7,082 bases of DNA. Source: Candidatus Pacearchaeota archaeon (lineage in GTDB: Archaea > Nanoarchaeota > Nanoarchaeia > Pacearchaeales > GW2011-AR1). Shown here piece after piece: positions 1-5,314 of this stretch. Made by a program: the position numbers and the translations under genes. How positions within the stretch are numbered: position 1 is the stretch's first letter; every line of letters begins with the position of its first letter. The stretch covers positions 1-7,082 of the forward strand of contig JALOBX010000016.1 in NCBI GenBank assembly GCA_023228065.1. The letters run 5' to 3'. The notes beneath the pieces are model-generated. The model did no database searches and was not told the DNA's origin. It saw only the letters and a list, made by a program, of their open reading frames with translations.

Positions 1-120
1 CCAAAGTATTGGTTTTATTACACAAATTATATCAGAATGAGAATGGAAGACGGCAGTGAAATATATTTATATGGGAATATAAAAACGACTGAAATAAAAA
101 AGAAGAAGGATACCCAATGA
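1..120 (+). CDS. 3' end of an unknown protein (5' partial)
   Basis: Frame 1 is open from the window edge to the TGA at 118-120 and encodes the last 39 residues of a protein that starts upstream. The visible part is rich in tyrosine and other aromatic residues (WFYY near the edge), then has a charged segment ending in a lysine run (IKKKKDTQ). It cannot be assigned to a family. The stop overlaps the next start as ATGA, the coupling used repeatedly in this array, which is the main reason to believe the frame is real. The internal ATGs at 37 and 43 lack a purine-rich site and are unlikely to be starts. Confidence 0.7.
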   Translation, partial: PKYWFYYTNYIRMRMEDGSEIYLYGNIKTTEIKKKKDTQ

Positions 121-503
121 GTAAGAAAATTTATATAGGATGGAAAGTATTTTCTAGTATTTTAAATGAATTGAGACCAGTTGCATCTTTAAAACCACCA
201 ACAAATCACACCCATATGAGCGGATATCATCCTACAGAATGGAATATAATATCTAATAAAAAAAGTTGGGGACCGGTCACTGTATTTACAACAGAAAAGG
301 ATGCTATTGATTTTGGGAATTTATATTTATTACATCCTATCATTAAAAAAGTAGAATATATAAAATCAAAAAGGAAATATTTACACTGTGGTCCTGGAAA
401 TAATACAAAATATTATATCGGTGATGTATTAAAGGATAATATAGATTCAATTCCAGATCCATCCAAAGTTGATCTTGCTGAAGGTTTTAGAATTATTGAG
501 TGA
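117..503 (+). CDS. Unknown phage protein, 128 aa
   Basis: The ATG is preceded by AAGAAGGA at a normal distance and overlaps the previous stop. The protein is soluble-looking, with no signal peptide or membrane segment. It opens with a GWKVF motif (residues 8-12), followed by a variable loop, then GPVTVFTTEKDAIDF (52-66) and a strand-like IKKVEY (76-81). This order, a W-K-V strand, then a 'G-P-x-x-V-F-x-T-x-x-D-A' strand-helix, then a final strand, resembles small phage and bacterial hypothetical proteins that I know only as uncharacterised. No catalytic motif is visible. A CGPGNN turn (91-96) is the only cysteine-bearing site. Function is not assigned. Confidence 0.8.
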   Translation: MSKKIYIGWKVFSSILNELRPVASLKPPTNHTHMSGYHPTEWNIISNKKSWGPVTVFTTEKDAIDFGNLYLLHPIIKKVEYIKSKRKYLHCGPGNNTKYYIGDVLKDNIDSIPDPSKVDLAEGFRIIE

Positions 504-516
504 AAGGAAGAATGGG

Positions 517-795
517 ATGAATCTCTGTAAGAAATGTAAAAATAAAAAAAAGTGTGGAATGTTTCATTCAAACACAATTCAGTGCTATATGTTCGAAAAG
601 AAATTTGGAGGAGAAACTGTGAAAAAGTTCATTATCGATATGTTTCTTGTTGTGTTATTTTCACTTGCATTTATTGTGATTGCTAATACCGTGGCATATT
701 TTATCGGTGGAGATAGAATTGAAACATTGGTGTATATGCTTCTTGGTATAATTGTGGGTAACGAATTAAGAACACTTAATATCTTAAGAAAGTAA
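517..795 (+). CDS. Four-cysteine N-terminus plus membrane segment, 92 aa
   Basis: The start is placed at ATG 517 because AAGGAAG (504-510) lies six bases upstream. The longer frame beginning at 469 sits inside the previous gene and has no such site. Residues 4-23 hold four cysteines (C4-x2-C7-x5-C13-x9-C23), a possible small zinc-binding knuckle. Residues about 38-60 form a strong membrane helix, and 66-80 may form a second. A soluble metal-binding head on a membrane tail is an unusual layout for so short a protein. There is also a strong in-frame internal start (GTG 619) that would yield only the membrane part, so the gene may give two products or be a fusion of two small genes. No family is recognised. 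Confidence 0.75.
   Translation: MNLCKKCKNKKKCGMFHSNTIQCYMFEKKFGGETVKKFIIDMFLVVLFSLAFIVIANTVAYFIGGDRIETLVYMLLGIIVGNELRTLNILRK
607..613 (+). promoter_or_regulatory. Internal Shine-Dalgarno site for an in-frame GTG start
   Basis: GGAGGAG lies five bases before the in-frame GTG at 619. It is a better match to the anti-SD sequence than the site used for the ATG at 517. Initiation here would make a 58-residue protein of mainly membrane helix, starting VKKFIIDMF, without the cysteine knuckle. Confidence 0.55.
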
Positions 796-804
796 GAATA
801 AAAA

Positions 805-987
805 ATGATGTGGTTAATTTACTTTGTTGGAATGGTTGATAAATTAATAGATTTTCTCGATGTCATGTGTTTTTTGAGCGGAATATTCACAATAATTATT
901 ACACTTCTATTAGTTGCATCTAGATTCGATTCAAATTTTCCCTTTGATGAAAGTATCAAATTTATCAACAAATTTTTTATAGTGTGA
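805..987 (+). CDS. Small membrane protein, 60 aa
   Basis: This small protein has one confident membrane helix at about residues 20-38 and a preceding amphipathic stretch (VDKLIDFLDV). The C-terminal tail is short and mixed (FPFDESIKFINKFF). The start is one of two adjacent ATGs (805 or 808). The upstream site is weak (AAGAATAAAA), so translation may depend on coupling to the preceding gene, whose stop is nine bases away. It is followed after 13 bases by the radical SAM gene. No family is recognised. The overlapping reverse-strand frame was rejected because it lacks a ribosome site and breaks the plus-strand array. Confidence 0.65.
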   Translation: MMWLIYFVGMVDKLIDFLDVMCFLSGIFTIIITLLLVASRFDSNFPFDESIKFINKFFIV

Positions 988-1000
988 ATGGAGGAATTGA

Positions 1001-1987
1001 GTGCGCTTAGAAGAAATAGGATTTTATACCTTAGAAGAAAAAAGAGCAAAAGAAGTATCATCTAAATCTCCAATGTGGAGATGTGAAATACTTCTGACGG
1101 ATAAATGCAATTTCTCTTGCCCATATTGCAGAGGTATTAGAAAAGATTGTGTTGGGGAACAATCACTTCCCAATATGATGTCAATCATAAACACATGGTC
1201 GAAAGATAATCTAAGAAATATTAGATTCTCTGGAGGAGAACCAACATTATATCCTCATCTTATTGAAGCAGTTAGATATGCAAGAGATTGTGGAATTAAA
1301 AGAATAGCAATATCGACAAATGGATATTCTTTAACAAAGTATTATCTGGAATTAATTAATGCCGGAGTGAATGACATTTCAATATCATTGGATGCATGCT
1401 GTTCTTCGTTTGGTGATAAAATGGCGGGTGGAATAAAAGGAGCATGGGATGTTGTGGTTGAAAATATTAAAATATTATCTAAATTTACTTATGTCACCGT
1501 TGGGATTGTGTTGACAGAAGACACTATCAATCAAGCAACAGATATTATTAAATTTTCTCATGATTTAGGAGTTGCAGATATCCGATTATTATCTGCATCC
1601 CAATATAATGTTGTTATTCCACAATTAGAAAATATAAGTCAAGATATTTTAAATTCACATCCAATCTTGAAATACAGAGTAAATCATTTTCTCAATGGCA
1701 GAAATGTAAGGGGAATATCAGAGAATGATTGTCATAAATGCTATATGGTTCTTGATGATAGTGCTATAGCAGGAAAATATCATTTTCCATGCATTATATA
1801 TTTAAGAGAAGGTGGAAACCCAATAGGAAAAGTTAATCCTGATATGAGAAGAGAAAGAATATTGTGGCATGAGAATCATAATTCCTATAGCGATTCAATA
1901 TGCAGAAAGAATTGTTTAGATGTATGCATAGATTATAATAACAAAGTTTTAGAATATAGAAAGGAAATTGAGAATGAACAAAGTTAA
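1001..1987 (+). CDS. Radical SAM enzyme with cysteine-rich C-terminus
   Basis: The start is GTG with GGAGGA (990-995) five bases upstream. The N-terminal domain has the defining CxxxCxxC loop, CNFSCPYC (C36, C40, C43), which binds the [4Fe-4S] cluster that cleaves S-adenosylmethionine to a 5'-deoxyadenosyl radical. It also has the GGEPT motif (78-82) that contacts the SAM amino group, STNGY (105-109) and a SISLD strand (127-131), so it reads as a complete MoaA/SPASM-type partial barrel. Residues 244-309 add six cysteines (C244, C247, C264, C301, C305, C309), suggesting one auxiliary cluster of the SPASM/twitch kind. Such enzymes commonly modify peptides, but the substrate here is not evident. 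Small proteins encoded directly downstream are possible substrates only by position. It overlaps the next gene by 14 bases. Class assignment is secure; reaction is unknown. Confidence 0.93.
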   Translation: MRLEEIGFYTLEEKRAKEVSSKSPMWRCEILLTDKCNFSCPYCRGIRKDCVGEQSLPNMMSIINTWSKDNLRNIRFSGGEPTLYPHLIEAVRYARDCGIKRIAISTNGYSLTKYYLELINAGVNDISISLDACCSSFGDKMAGGIKGAWDVVVENIKILSKFTYVTVGIVLTEDTINQATDIIKFSHDLGVADIRLLSASQYNVVIPQLENISQDILNSHPILKYRVNHFLNGRNVRGISENDCHKCYMVLDDSAIAGKYHFPCIIYLREGGNPIGKVNPDMRRERILWHENHNSYSDSICRKNCLDVCIDYNNKVLEYRKEIENEQS

Positions 1988-2213
1988 TAGCAGATATGTT
2001 TTGATGTATGAGAATTTTCGAACAGGAAAACGTTATAAAAATAAAAGGTTAGCTATAAAAAATTCTAATGTTGGAGACGAAATAGCAAGATATAAAAACA
2101 TAAATAAAGATTGGAATGGGAATGCACCGGGATTATATCTACAACCATTGGATGATTATGTTGTCAAAGCGGATTTAAATGGGAAAAAATATCTTGAAAA
2201 GGATAAATATTGA
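1974..2213 (+). CDS. Unknown small basic protein, 79 aa
   Basis: The ATG at 1974 is chosen over an in-frame TTG at 1968, because AAGGA (1961-1965) is at proper spacing from the ATG and overlaps the TTG region too closely. It starts inside the end of the radical SAM gene, implying coupled translation. The protein is lysine-, asparagine- and tyrosine-rich, with an N-terminal strand-like RYVLMYENF, a basic turn TGKRYKNKR and a C-terminal LDDYVVKADLNGKKYL. It has no cysteine, no signal peptide and no membrane helix. I do not recognise it. Because it is co-translated with the radical SAM gene, it is a candidate partner or substrate of that enzyme, but nothing in its sequence shows this. Confidence 0.75.
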   Translation: MNKVNSRYVLMYENFRTGKRYKNKRLAIKNSNVGDEIARYKNINKDWNGNAPGLYLQPLDDYVVKADLNGKKYLEKDKY

Positions 2214-2446
2214 TGAGAGTCAAAAAGATTAATTGGATCAAACGATCATGGAAGAATGATGGTATAATTGGTGATACCAGGTTATTTAGAATTATTAGAT
2301 ATGGTAAGAACAATGTCGAATTAACTTGTGTTATGAAAGAAAAAGGAAACACTGTTGATTATAAACATAAAACAGTTAAATCTGCAAAACAAGCAGCACA
2401 AGAATATATTGATAAATTTGTTACAAAAATTATTATGGAAGAATGA
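2213..2446 (+). CDS. Unknown small strand-plus-helix protein, 77 aa
   Basis: The ATG shares its A with the previous TGA (TGATG), and AAAAGGA (2197-2203) supplies the ribosome site. An in-frame TTG at 2210 is less likely. The sequence suggests several short strands (DTRLFRIIRYG, NVELTCVMKE, TVDYKHKTV) followed by a single helix, SAKQAAQEYIDKFV. This small strand-then-helix layout is common in uncharacterised phage proteins, but I cannot name a family. It is basic overall, so nucleic-acid contact is possible but unproven. Confidence 0.75.
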   Translation: MRVKKINWIKRSWKNDGIIGDTRLFRIIRYGKNNVELTCVMKEKGNTVDYKHKTVKSAKQAAQEYIDKFVTKIIMEE

Positions 2447-2839
2447 ATGAATATCAATAGATTTAAATTCAGAACATGGGATGAGAAAAACAAACGATTT
2501 CACTATTGGGGATTTATTGATGGAGCATTCATAGGACCAGATTTTGCAAGATCAAAAGATCATACGGAACAATGTCTTGGTCTACCAGATAGATGCAATA
2601 AATTGATATATGAAGGTGATATTGTTCAATCTGTTTCAAATATCATCGAAGTTTCAACTGGAAAAAGAACTGGTGAAATATCAATAAAGAATCTTGAAGT
2701 TAGGTTCTCGCCAGGCAAAGCAGCATTTATTATAGGATCTAACAGGATAGTATCCCCGGAATGGTTAGCAGAATTTCATGAAGTTATAGGGAATATTCAT
2801 GAGAATCCTAATTTGTTGGAAGGTTGGAGGAAAAAATGA
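2447..2839 (+). CDS. YopX family phage protein, 130 aa
   Basis: This matches the YopX family (named from Bacillus phage SPbeta) across its length. It has KFRTWDEKNKRF at residues 7-18, a WGFIDG segment, QCLGLPD (42-48) where the family usually has Q-[YF]-T-G-L-x-D, then KLIYEGDIV (52-60), a beta-rich middle, and HEVIGNIHENPNLL (111-124) at the C-terminus. Length is typical. YopX proteins are widespread in phages and prophages; their biochemical role is not established. The start has GGAAGA four bases upstream and abuts the previous TGA. The stop overlaps the next start as ATGA. Of the small genes here it is the only one whose family is clear, and it is good evidence that the array is viral. 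Confidence 0.92.
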   Translation: MNINRFKFRTWDEKNKRFHYWGFIDGAFIGPDFARSKDHTEQCLGLPDRCNKLIYEGDIVQSVSNIIEVSTGKRTGEISIKNLEVRFSPGKAAFIIGSNRIVSPEWLAEFHEVIGNIHENPNLLEGWRKK

Positions 2840-3021
2840 ATCAGAAAGAAAGAGAAATGTTTATTTCTAATTTCATTAAGTTCTTATCAAAAAAAGAAAT
2901 TCTTATTGGATGTGTGACAAATTGTGATACCCTAGATAGAATATCAGAAAAAGAAGTGAATGAATTAATTAAAGAATATATATCTAATGGAGATTATAAA
3001 CTTGATGTGGGTGGTAAATGA
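2836..3021 (+). CDS. Unknown small protein, 61 aa
   Basis: The start is ATG 2836 with GGAGG (2826-2830) five bases upstream. A TTG at 2824 is in frame but precedes this site. The protein is mostly helical in appearance: an N-terminal helix (QKEREMFISNFIKFLSKK), a short C-x3-C containing hydrophobic turn (GCVTNC, residues 25-30), then a second helix (SEKEVNELIKEYIS). It has no membrane helix. The ATGA overlaps at both ends place it in a tightly coupled set with YopX and the following membrane protein. Not recognised. Confidence 0.75.
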   Translation: MNQKEREMFISNFIKFLSKKEILIGCVTNCDTLDRISEKEVNELIKEYISNGDYKLDVGGK

Positions 3022-3437
3022 TGATTGAATTAGGAGGACCATTAATACTTTTGATGGGTATTATTTTGATGATAATATCAATTTGTATTTTTGCAGCAGG
3101 ATTATTATTCTCTCCGGAAACATCAAAGAAGATACCAGAAGGTCATTATATGGCTCCACTAGAAAGAGAAATCGAGATACCCCCACCTAAACCACTCACA
3201 GAAGGAAGCAGGCGGACTTTAAACAAAATTGAAATTCTACCACCAAGACCCAATGATATACCTGGTCCTCCCCGGTCTGCGGATGAGGATTTGATACAGA
3301 GCCAGATTGAGCGGAATAAGGCAGAGGCTGAAATGTTTAAGGAACAGGCTGAGTATTGGAAGAGACGGGTTGAAAAGGAAGAGCATGCCAAAGAGACTAG
3401 AAAGATCGTTGATAAAATGATAATGATGGGGCATTGA
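3018..3437 (+). CDS. Membrane-anchored proline-rich/coiled-coil protein, 139 aa
   Basis: Three regions are plain: an uncharged N-terminal membrane helix at residues 8-31, a proline-rich spacer at 54-86 (PPPKP, PPRP, PGPP), and a long charged helix with coiled-coil character at 88-134 (ERNKAEAEMFKEQAEYWKRR within it). The start may be either of two adjacent ATGs (3018 or 3021). The site before them (GGTGGT) is poor, so coupling through the ATGA overlap is likely. An N-terminal anchor followed by a periplasm-length coiled coil recalls inner-membrane spanins, but no lipoprotein partner or lysis genes are nearby, so I do not call it one. From about 3170 the DNA is clearly more GC-rich, with C-runs absent elsewhere, hinting at a different origin. 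Confidence 0.8.
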   Translation: MMIELGGPLILLMGIILMIISICIFAAGLLFSPETSKKIPEGHYMAPLEREIEIPPPKPLTEGSRRTLNKIEILPPRPNDIPGPPRSADEDLIQSQIERNKAEAEMFKEQAEYWKRRVEKEEHAKETRKIVDKMIMMGH

Positions 3438-3458
3438 GGTTTTTATTCTAAAGGAGAA

Positions 3459-3503
3459 ATGATGAAAAGAAAAGGATTTTCTATCGAGGATTTGTATGAG
3501 TGA
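3459..3503 (+). CDS. Mini-ORF, 14 codons, possible leader or gene remnant
   Basis: AAAGGAG (about 3450-3456) sits just before two adjacent ATGs (3459, 3462), a better ribosome site than many genes here have. The frame encodes MMKRKGFSIEDLYE and ends at TGA 3501-3503, followed at once by TAA. Its last codons overlap the ATG at 3496 of the next gene. After the two stops, this same frame stays open to 3638 with a coding-like E/K/Q-rich sequence. It may therefore be a coupling leader for the next gene, a real tiny peptide, or the front of a broken gene. Confidence 0.45.
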   Translation: MMKRKGFSIEDLYE

Positions 3504-3822
3504 TAATGCAGTCCTGGATCTTATGACCGTGTACAAAAACAGGAAAAGGAAAAACAACGGGAGGAATTCTCAAATGTCGTTAACAACATCTCAGAAGAAA
3601 GACATCAGGAAAGCACTTATGGAAATTCTAGAAGACAATGATTGCATTCTTGTTCAGGTAAATGAAAAGCTTGAAGAGGATGAAATTTCGTGGTATGTAA
3701 AATCTATTGATGCTGAATCCCATTATCCCGAAGAAGATGATGATGAATTCAATGATCTTCGAGAAGAAGTTAATGATTACATTCAAGATCTTATGAAAAC
3801 TGCTATTGCAAAGATAAAGTAA
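3496..3822 (+). CDS. Unknown acidic protein, 108 aa (or 82 aa from 3574)
   Basis: Two starts are plausible. ATG 3496 has GAGGA at good spacing and overlaps the mini-ORF, keeping the array gap-free. ATG 3574 (residue 27) has a stronger GGGAGGA at 3559-3565. Residues 1-26 are rich in R, K and N and use several AGG codons, unlike the rest, so they may not be translated. From residue 27 the protein is soluble and acidic: a helix (QKKDIRKALMEILEDND), a strand (CILVQVNEKL), a strand (SWYVKSID), then an acidic loop (EEDDDEFND) and a C-terminal helix. There is no membrane segment. I do not recognise it; a DNA-mimic role would fit the acidity but is a guess. Confidence 0.75.
   Translation: MSDNAVLDLMTVYKNRKRKNNGRNSQMSLTTSQKKDIRKALMEILEDNDCILVQVNEKLEEDEISWYVKSIDAESHYPEEDDDEFNDLREEVNDYIQDLMKTAIAKIK
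3559..3565 (+). promoter_or_regulatory. Strong Shine-Dalgarno site inside the acidic-protein gene
   Basis: GGGAGGA lies eight bases before the in-frame ATG at 3574. It would give an 82-residue protein and argues that this downstream ATG is the main start, with 3496 as an alternative. Confidence 0.5.
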
Positions 3823-3832
3823 AAGAGGAAAC

Positions 3833-4039
3833 ATGAATGCATCATTGATTTGGATTTGGATGACAATAGGTTCCATAATTATCACATTAATTTCAATAGC
3901 AATTACTTTGCTTTCAATCACAAAGACATTATCATTACAAAATAAATATAATTTTAAACAAATTGAAATTAATGAAGCAAACACCAAAATAGCAAGGATT
4001 CTGGATGAGAAAATTTCGAAGTTGGAAAAGGAGAAATGA
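3833..4039 (+). CDS. Membrane-anchored helical peptide, 68 aa
   Basis: The N-terminal membrane helix spans residues 5-29 (isoleucine- and threonine-rich, with one tryptophan pair), then a charged helix follows at about 44-68 with coiled-coil spacing (IARILDEKISKLEKEK). The start has AGAGGA a few bases upstream, 10 bases after the previous stop. It repeats the anchor-plus-coil plan of the 139-aa protein at 3018 without the proline spacer. The two are not obviously homologous. No family is recognised. Confidence 0.75.
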   Translation: MNASLIWIWMTIGSIIITLISIAITLLSITKTLSLQNKYNFKQIEINEANTKIARILDEKISKLEKEK

Positions 4040-4042
4040 GAA

Positions 4043-4192
4043 ATGCAGGTTGCTACATGTACAAAGTGCAGTCATTTCAATGGAGATGATTCTTGTGTTA
4101 AAGAAGGAAGGACAAAGAAGATTTTGGATATTGATGAATGCAATACTTATGATGAGAAGGGAAGAGTGATACTTGATAAAGAGGAGAAATAA
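4043..4192 (+). CDS. Zinc-ribbon-like four-cysteine peptide, 49 aa
   Basis: The ATG at 4043 is preceded by AAGGAG (4027-4032), and the frame ends at TAA 4190-4192. Cysteines lie at residues 6, 9, 18 and 33: CTKC, then C after eight residues, then C after fourteen more in a DECNTYD context. One CxxC followed by two spaced cysteines is typical of tiny metal-binding phage and bacterial peptides, so zinc binding is likely but inferred. The rest is charged and ends in DKEEK. The stop shares its last A with the next ATG. An alternative frame from ATG 4036 gives only 17 residues and was discarded. Confidence 0.75.
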   Translation: MQVATCTKCSHFNGDDSCVKEGRTKKILDIDECNTYDEKGRVILDKEEK

Positions 4193-4308
4193 TGTTTAGC
4201 ATGATTTTAGGCATCGTCATAGGTATTGTATTAATTATTGCCAGTATAATAGGTACTTTAGTTTACTGGGAAAAACGATCTAAGAAGATCGGTGGACGAT
4301 GGATGTAA
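4192..4308 (+). CDS. Single-span membrane peptide, 38 aa
   Basis: This tiny gene has GAGGAG (4181-4186) five bases before its ATG and a one-base overlap with the preceding TAA. Residues 4-25 form a glycine/isoleucine-rich membrane helix, followed by a short basic tail (WEKRSKKIGGRW) that should stay in the cytoplasm by the positive-inside rule. Holin-like and host-membrane regulatory roles are both possible on size alone; nothing decides. It is the last gene of the plus-strand array before the terminator. Confidence 0.7.
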   Translation: MFSMILGIVIGIVLIIASIIGTLVYWEKRSKKIGGRWM

Positions 4309-4325
4309 GAGGATGATTATGAGAA

Positions 4326-4361
4326 AGAGAGAATATAGTTTAATATATTCTCTCTTTTTTT
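4326..4361 (+). terminator. Intrinsic terminator ending the plus-strand array
   Basis: Perfect 12-base stem: AGAGAGAATATA at 4326-4337 pairs with TATATTCTCTCT at 4344-4355 around a six-base GTTTAA loop, followed by a T run to 4361. Two A-T pairs can extend the stem at its base. It lies between converging genes. On the minus strand the stem is followed only by TTCTCAT, so termination there would be weaker. Confidence 0.88.
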
Positions 4362-4373
4362 GATTATATAAAG

Positions 4374-5276
4374 TTATTTTTTATTTGTCTCAGAAACCAT
4401 TTTCTTAACAATAGATTTAGAAGTTTGAGCTTCTTTTTCTACATTAGTTGCTTTCTTACCACTGAATATTGATTTCAATGTTGAAAATAATTTCATGACT
4501 ATAGGTGTTAATTTTTGAATTATGAATAAAGAACCAATTGTGACTATAGCACTTAAAGCAAAAAATAAAGCAGACACCAGTGCTTTTGAAGATGTATCGC
4601 TTACACCTTTAGAAGATAGATATTTTAAAACTATTTCTCTTGATGCACTTAAATACGATTTAAATGCTTCTCTATATTTCTTTCCTGCTTCTATAGATTT
4701 TTCAACTTGTTCTGGTGTTTTTCCAATATTCAACATTGCTGATTTATTTTGATCCATTTCTTTCTTTGAATCGTTATATTTTTTTAATACAACAGCACTA
4801 GCTGCACCTTCTCCTGCAATCCAAGCATATAGTTTTTTCATTTCTTGTTTTAAAATATTATCAAACTTTGACATTCTTTCAATATTTCTTTTTTTCATAC
4901 TAGATAAAATAGAAGAGTTAAGGAGATCATCCCCCACAAGTCCATCTCTTTCTGGATGGTATTTCTTTGAAAAGGAAACAAGTCTTTGCTGCATTTTTTC
5001 GATAGTTGTTATTCTCATTTTAAACATATCTTTAATTTTAAGTGATTTACTCACTCTAGGAAATACTTTCTTGGCAACACCCTTTGCCATTTTAACTGCA
5101 CCCTTAGCAATTGCGCTTGCTGGCCCTTCACTCAAATATCTCTTGACCAATTCCAGATTATCATACTCCAATATATTCTTCATCTGATTTGATTCTAAAA
5201 CATATATTGATTTTTCAATCATATGATGTTTTATACATTCTGCATAGTAATCAACTTCAGATTTACTTAATTTCAT
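4374..5276 (-). CDS. Putative capsid-targeted one-span membrane protein, 300 aa
   Basis: The start is ATG (5274-5276) with GGAGG on the minus strand at 5283-5287. Residues 2-50 form a block shared with the next gene upstream, ending Y-L-S-E at 47-50. L-x-E is the recognition pattern of the T4 prohead protease gp21, and the following GPASA is small and flexible, so cleavage after E50 is predicted. Residues 51-80 are basic and alanine/glycine-rich, possibly amphipathic. A helical middle region follows, with IAGEGAASA at 153-161, then a membrane helix at about 232-254 and a lysine-rich tail. No enzyme motif is seen. It is the last gene of the minus-strand group. I infer a packaged, host-delivered protein; a virion-independent membrane protein is the alternative. 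Confidence 0.85.
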   Translation of the reverse strand: MKLSKSEVDYYAECIKHHMIEKSIYVLESNQMKNILEYDNLELVKRYLSEGPASAIAKGAVKMAKGVAKKVFPRVSKSLKIKDMFKMRITTIEKMQQRLVSFSKKYHPERDGLVGDDLLNSSILSSMKKRNIERMSKFDNILKQEMKKLYAWIAGEGAASAVVLKKYNDSKKEMDQNKSAMLNIGKTPEQVEKSIEAGKKYREAFKSYLSASREIVLKYLSSKGVSDTSSKALVSALFFALSAIVTIGSLFIIQKLTPIVMKLFSTLKSIFSGKKATNVEKEAQTSKSIVKKMVSETNKK

Positions 5277-5282
5277 TTTATT

Positions 5283-5287
5283 CCTCC
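5283..5287 (-). promoter_or_regulatory. Shine-Dalgarno site and leader shared with the upstream paralogue
   Basis: On the minus strand GGAGG is followed by AATAAAATGAAA covering the start codon. The same 12 bases follow AAGGAG (6078-6083) at the start of the neighbouring gene. This fixes ATG 6071 as the start of that gene and suggests that both genes descend from a duplication that included the ribosome-binding leader. Confidence 0.65.
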
Positions 5288-5292
5288 AAAAA

Positions 5293-5314
5293 AAAAATAA
5301 AATATTTTATTTTT
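5293..5314. repeat. Perfect 22-base A/T palindrome between two minus-strand genes
   Basis: The half-site AAAAATAAAAT is followed by its exact inverse complement. The palindrome covers the stop codon of the upstream gene, and on the minus strand it continues into a ten-base T run just before the GGAGG of the last gene. Geometry resembles an intrinsic terminator, but the stem is all A-T and would be weak. Confidence 0.5.

Noticed and set aside
64..71. TATAAATA on the minus strand, like a T4 late promoter
   Set aside because: No minus-strand gene follows it, and such strings arise by chance in DNA this AT-rich. No late-promoter match precedes the real minus-strand genes in view.
819..1061. Reverse-strand frame of 80 codons
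   Set aside because: It overlaps the 60-aa membrane gene and the start of the radical SAM gene, both of which fit the plus-strand array, and has no ribosome-binding site. Its leucine-rich content is what the antisense of AT-rich coding sequence gives.
3018..3437. Inner-membrane spanin
   Set aside because: The anchor and coiled coil fit, but the proline-rich spacer is long, no outer-membrane lipoprotein gene overlaps or follows, and no endolysin or holin is identifiable nearby.
3146..3557. Two reverse-strand frames opposite the proline-rich membrane protein
   Set aside because: They have low-complexity serine, leucine and phenylalanine content, no ribosome site, and the plus-strand gene has coherent domains and overlapping neighbours.
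3628..3987. Reverse-strand frame of 119 codons, isoleucine- and phenylalanine-rich
   Set aside because: It runs antisense to two plus-strand genes with good starts; repeated I/F/N content is an antisense artefact.
4319..4363. 14-codon frame starting just after AGAGGA (MRKREYSLIYSLFF)
   Set aside because: It is written entirely by the terminator stem and T tract, so the codons reflect hairpin structure rather than a peptide.
4522..4752. Plus-strand frame opposite the 300-aa protein
   Set aside because: It lies past the terminator and inside a well-supported minus-strand gene, with no ribosome site.
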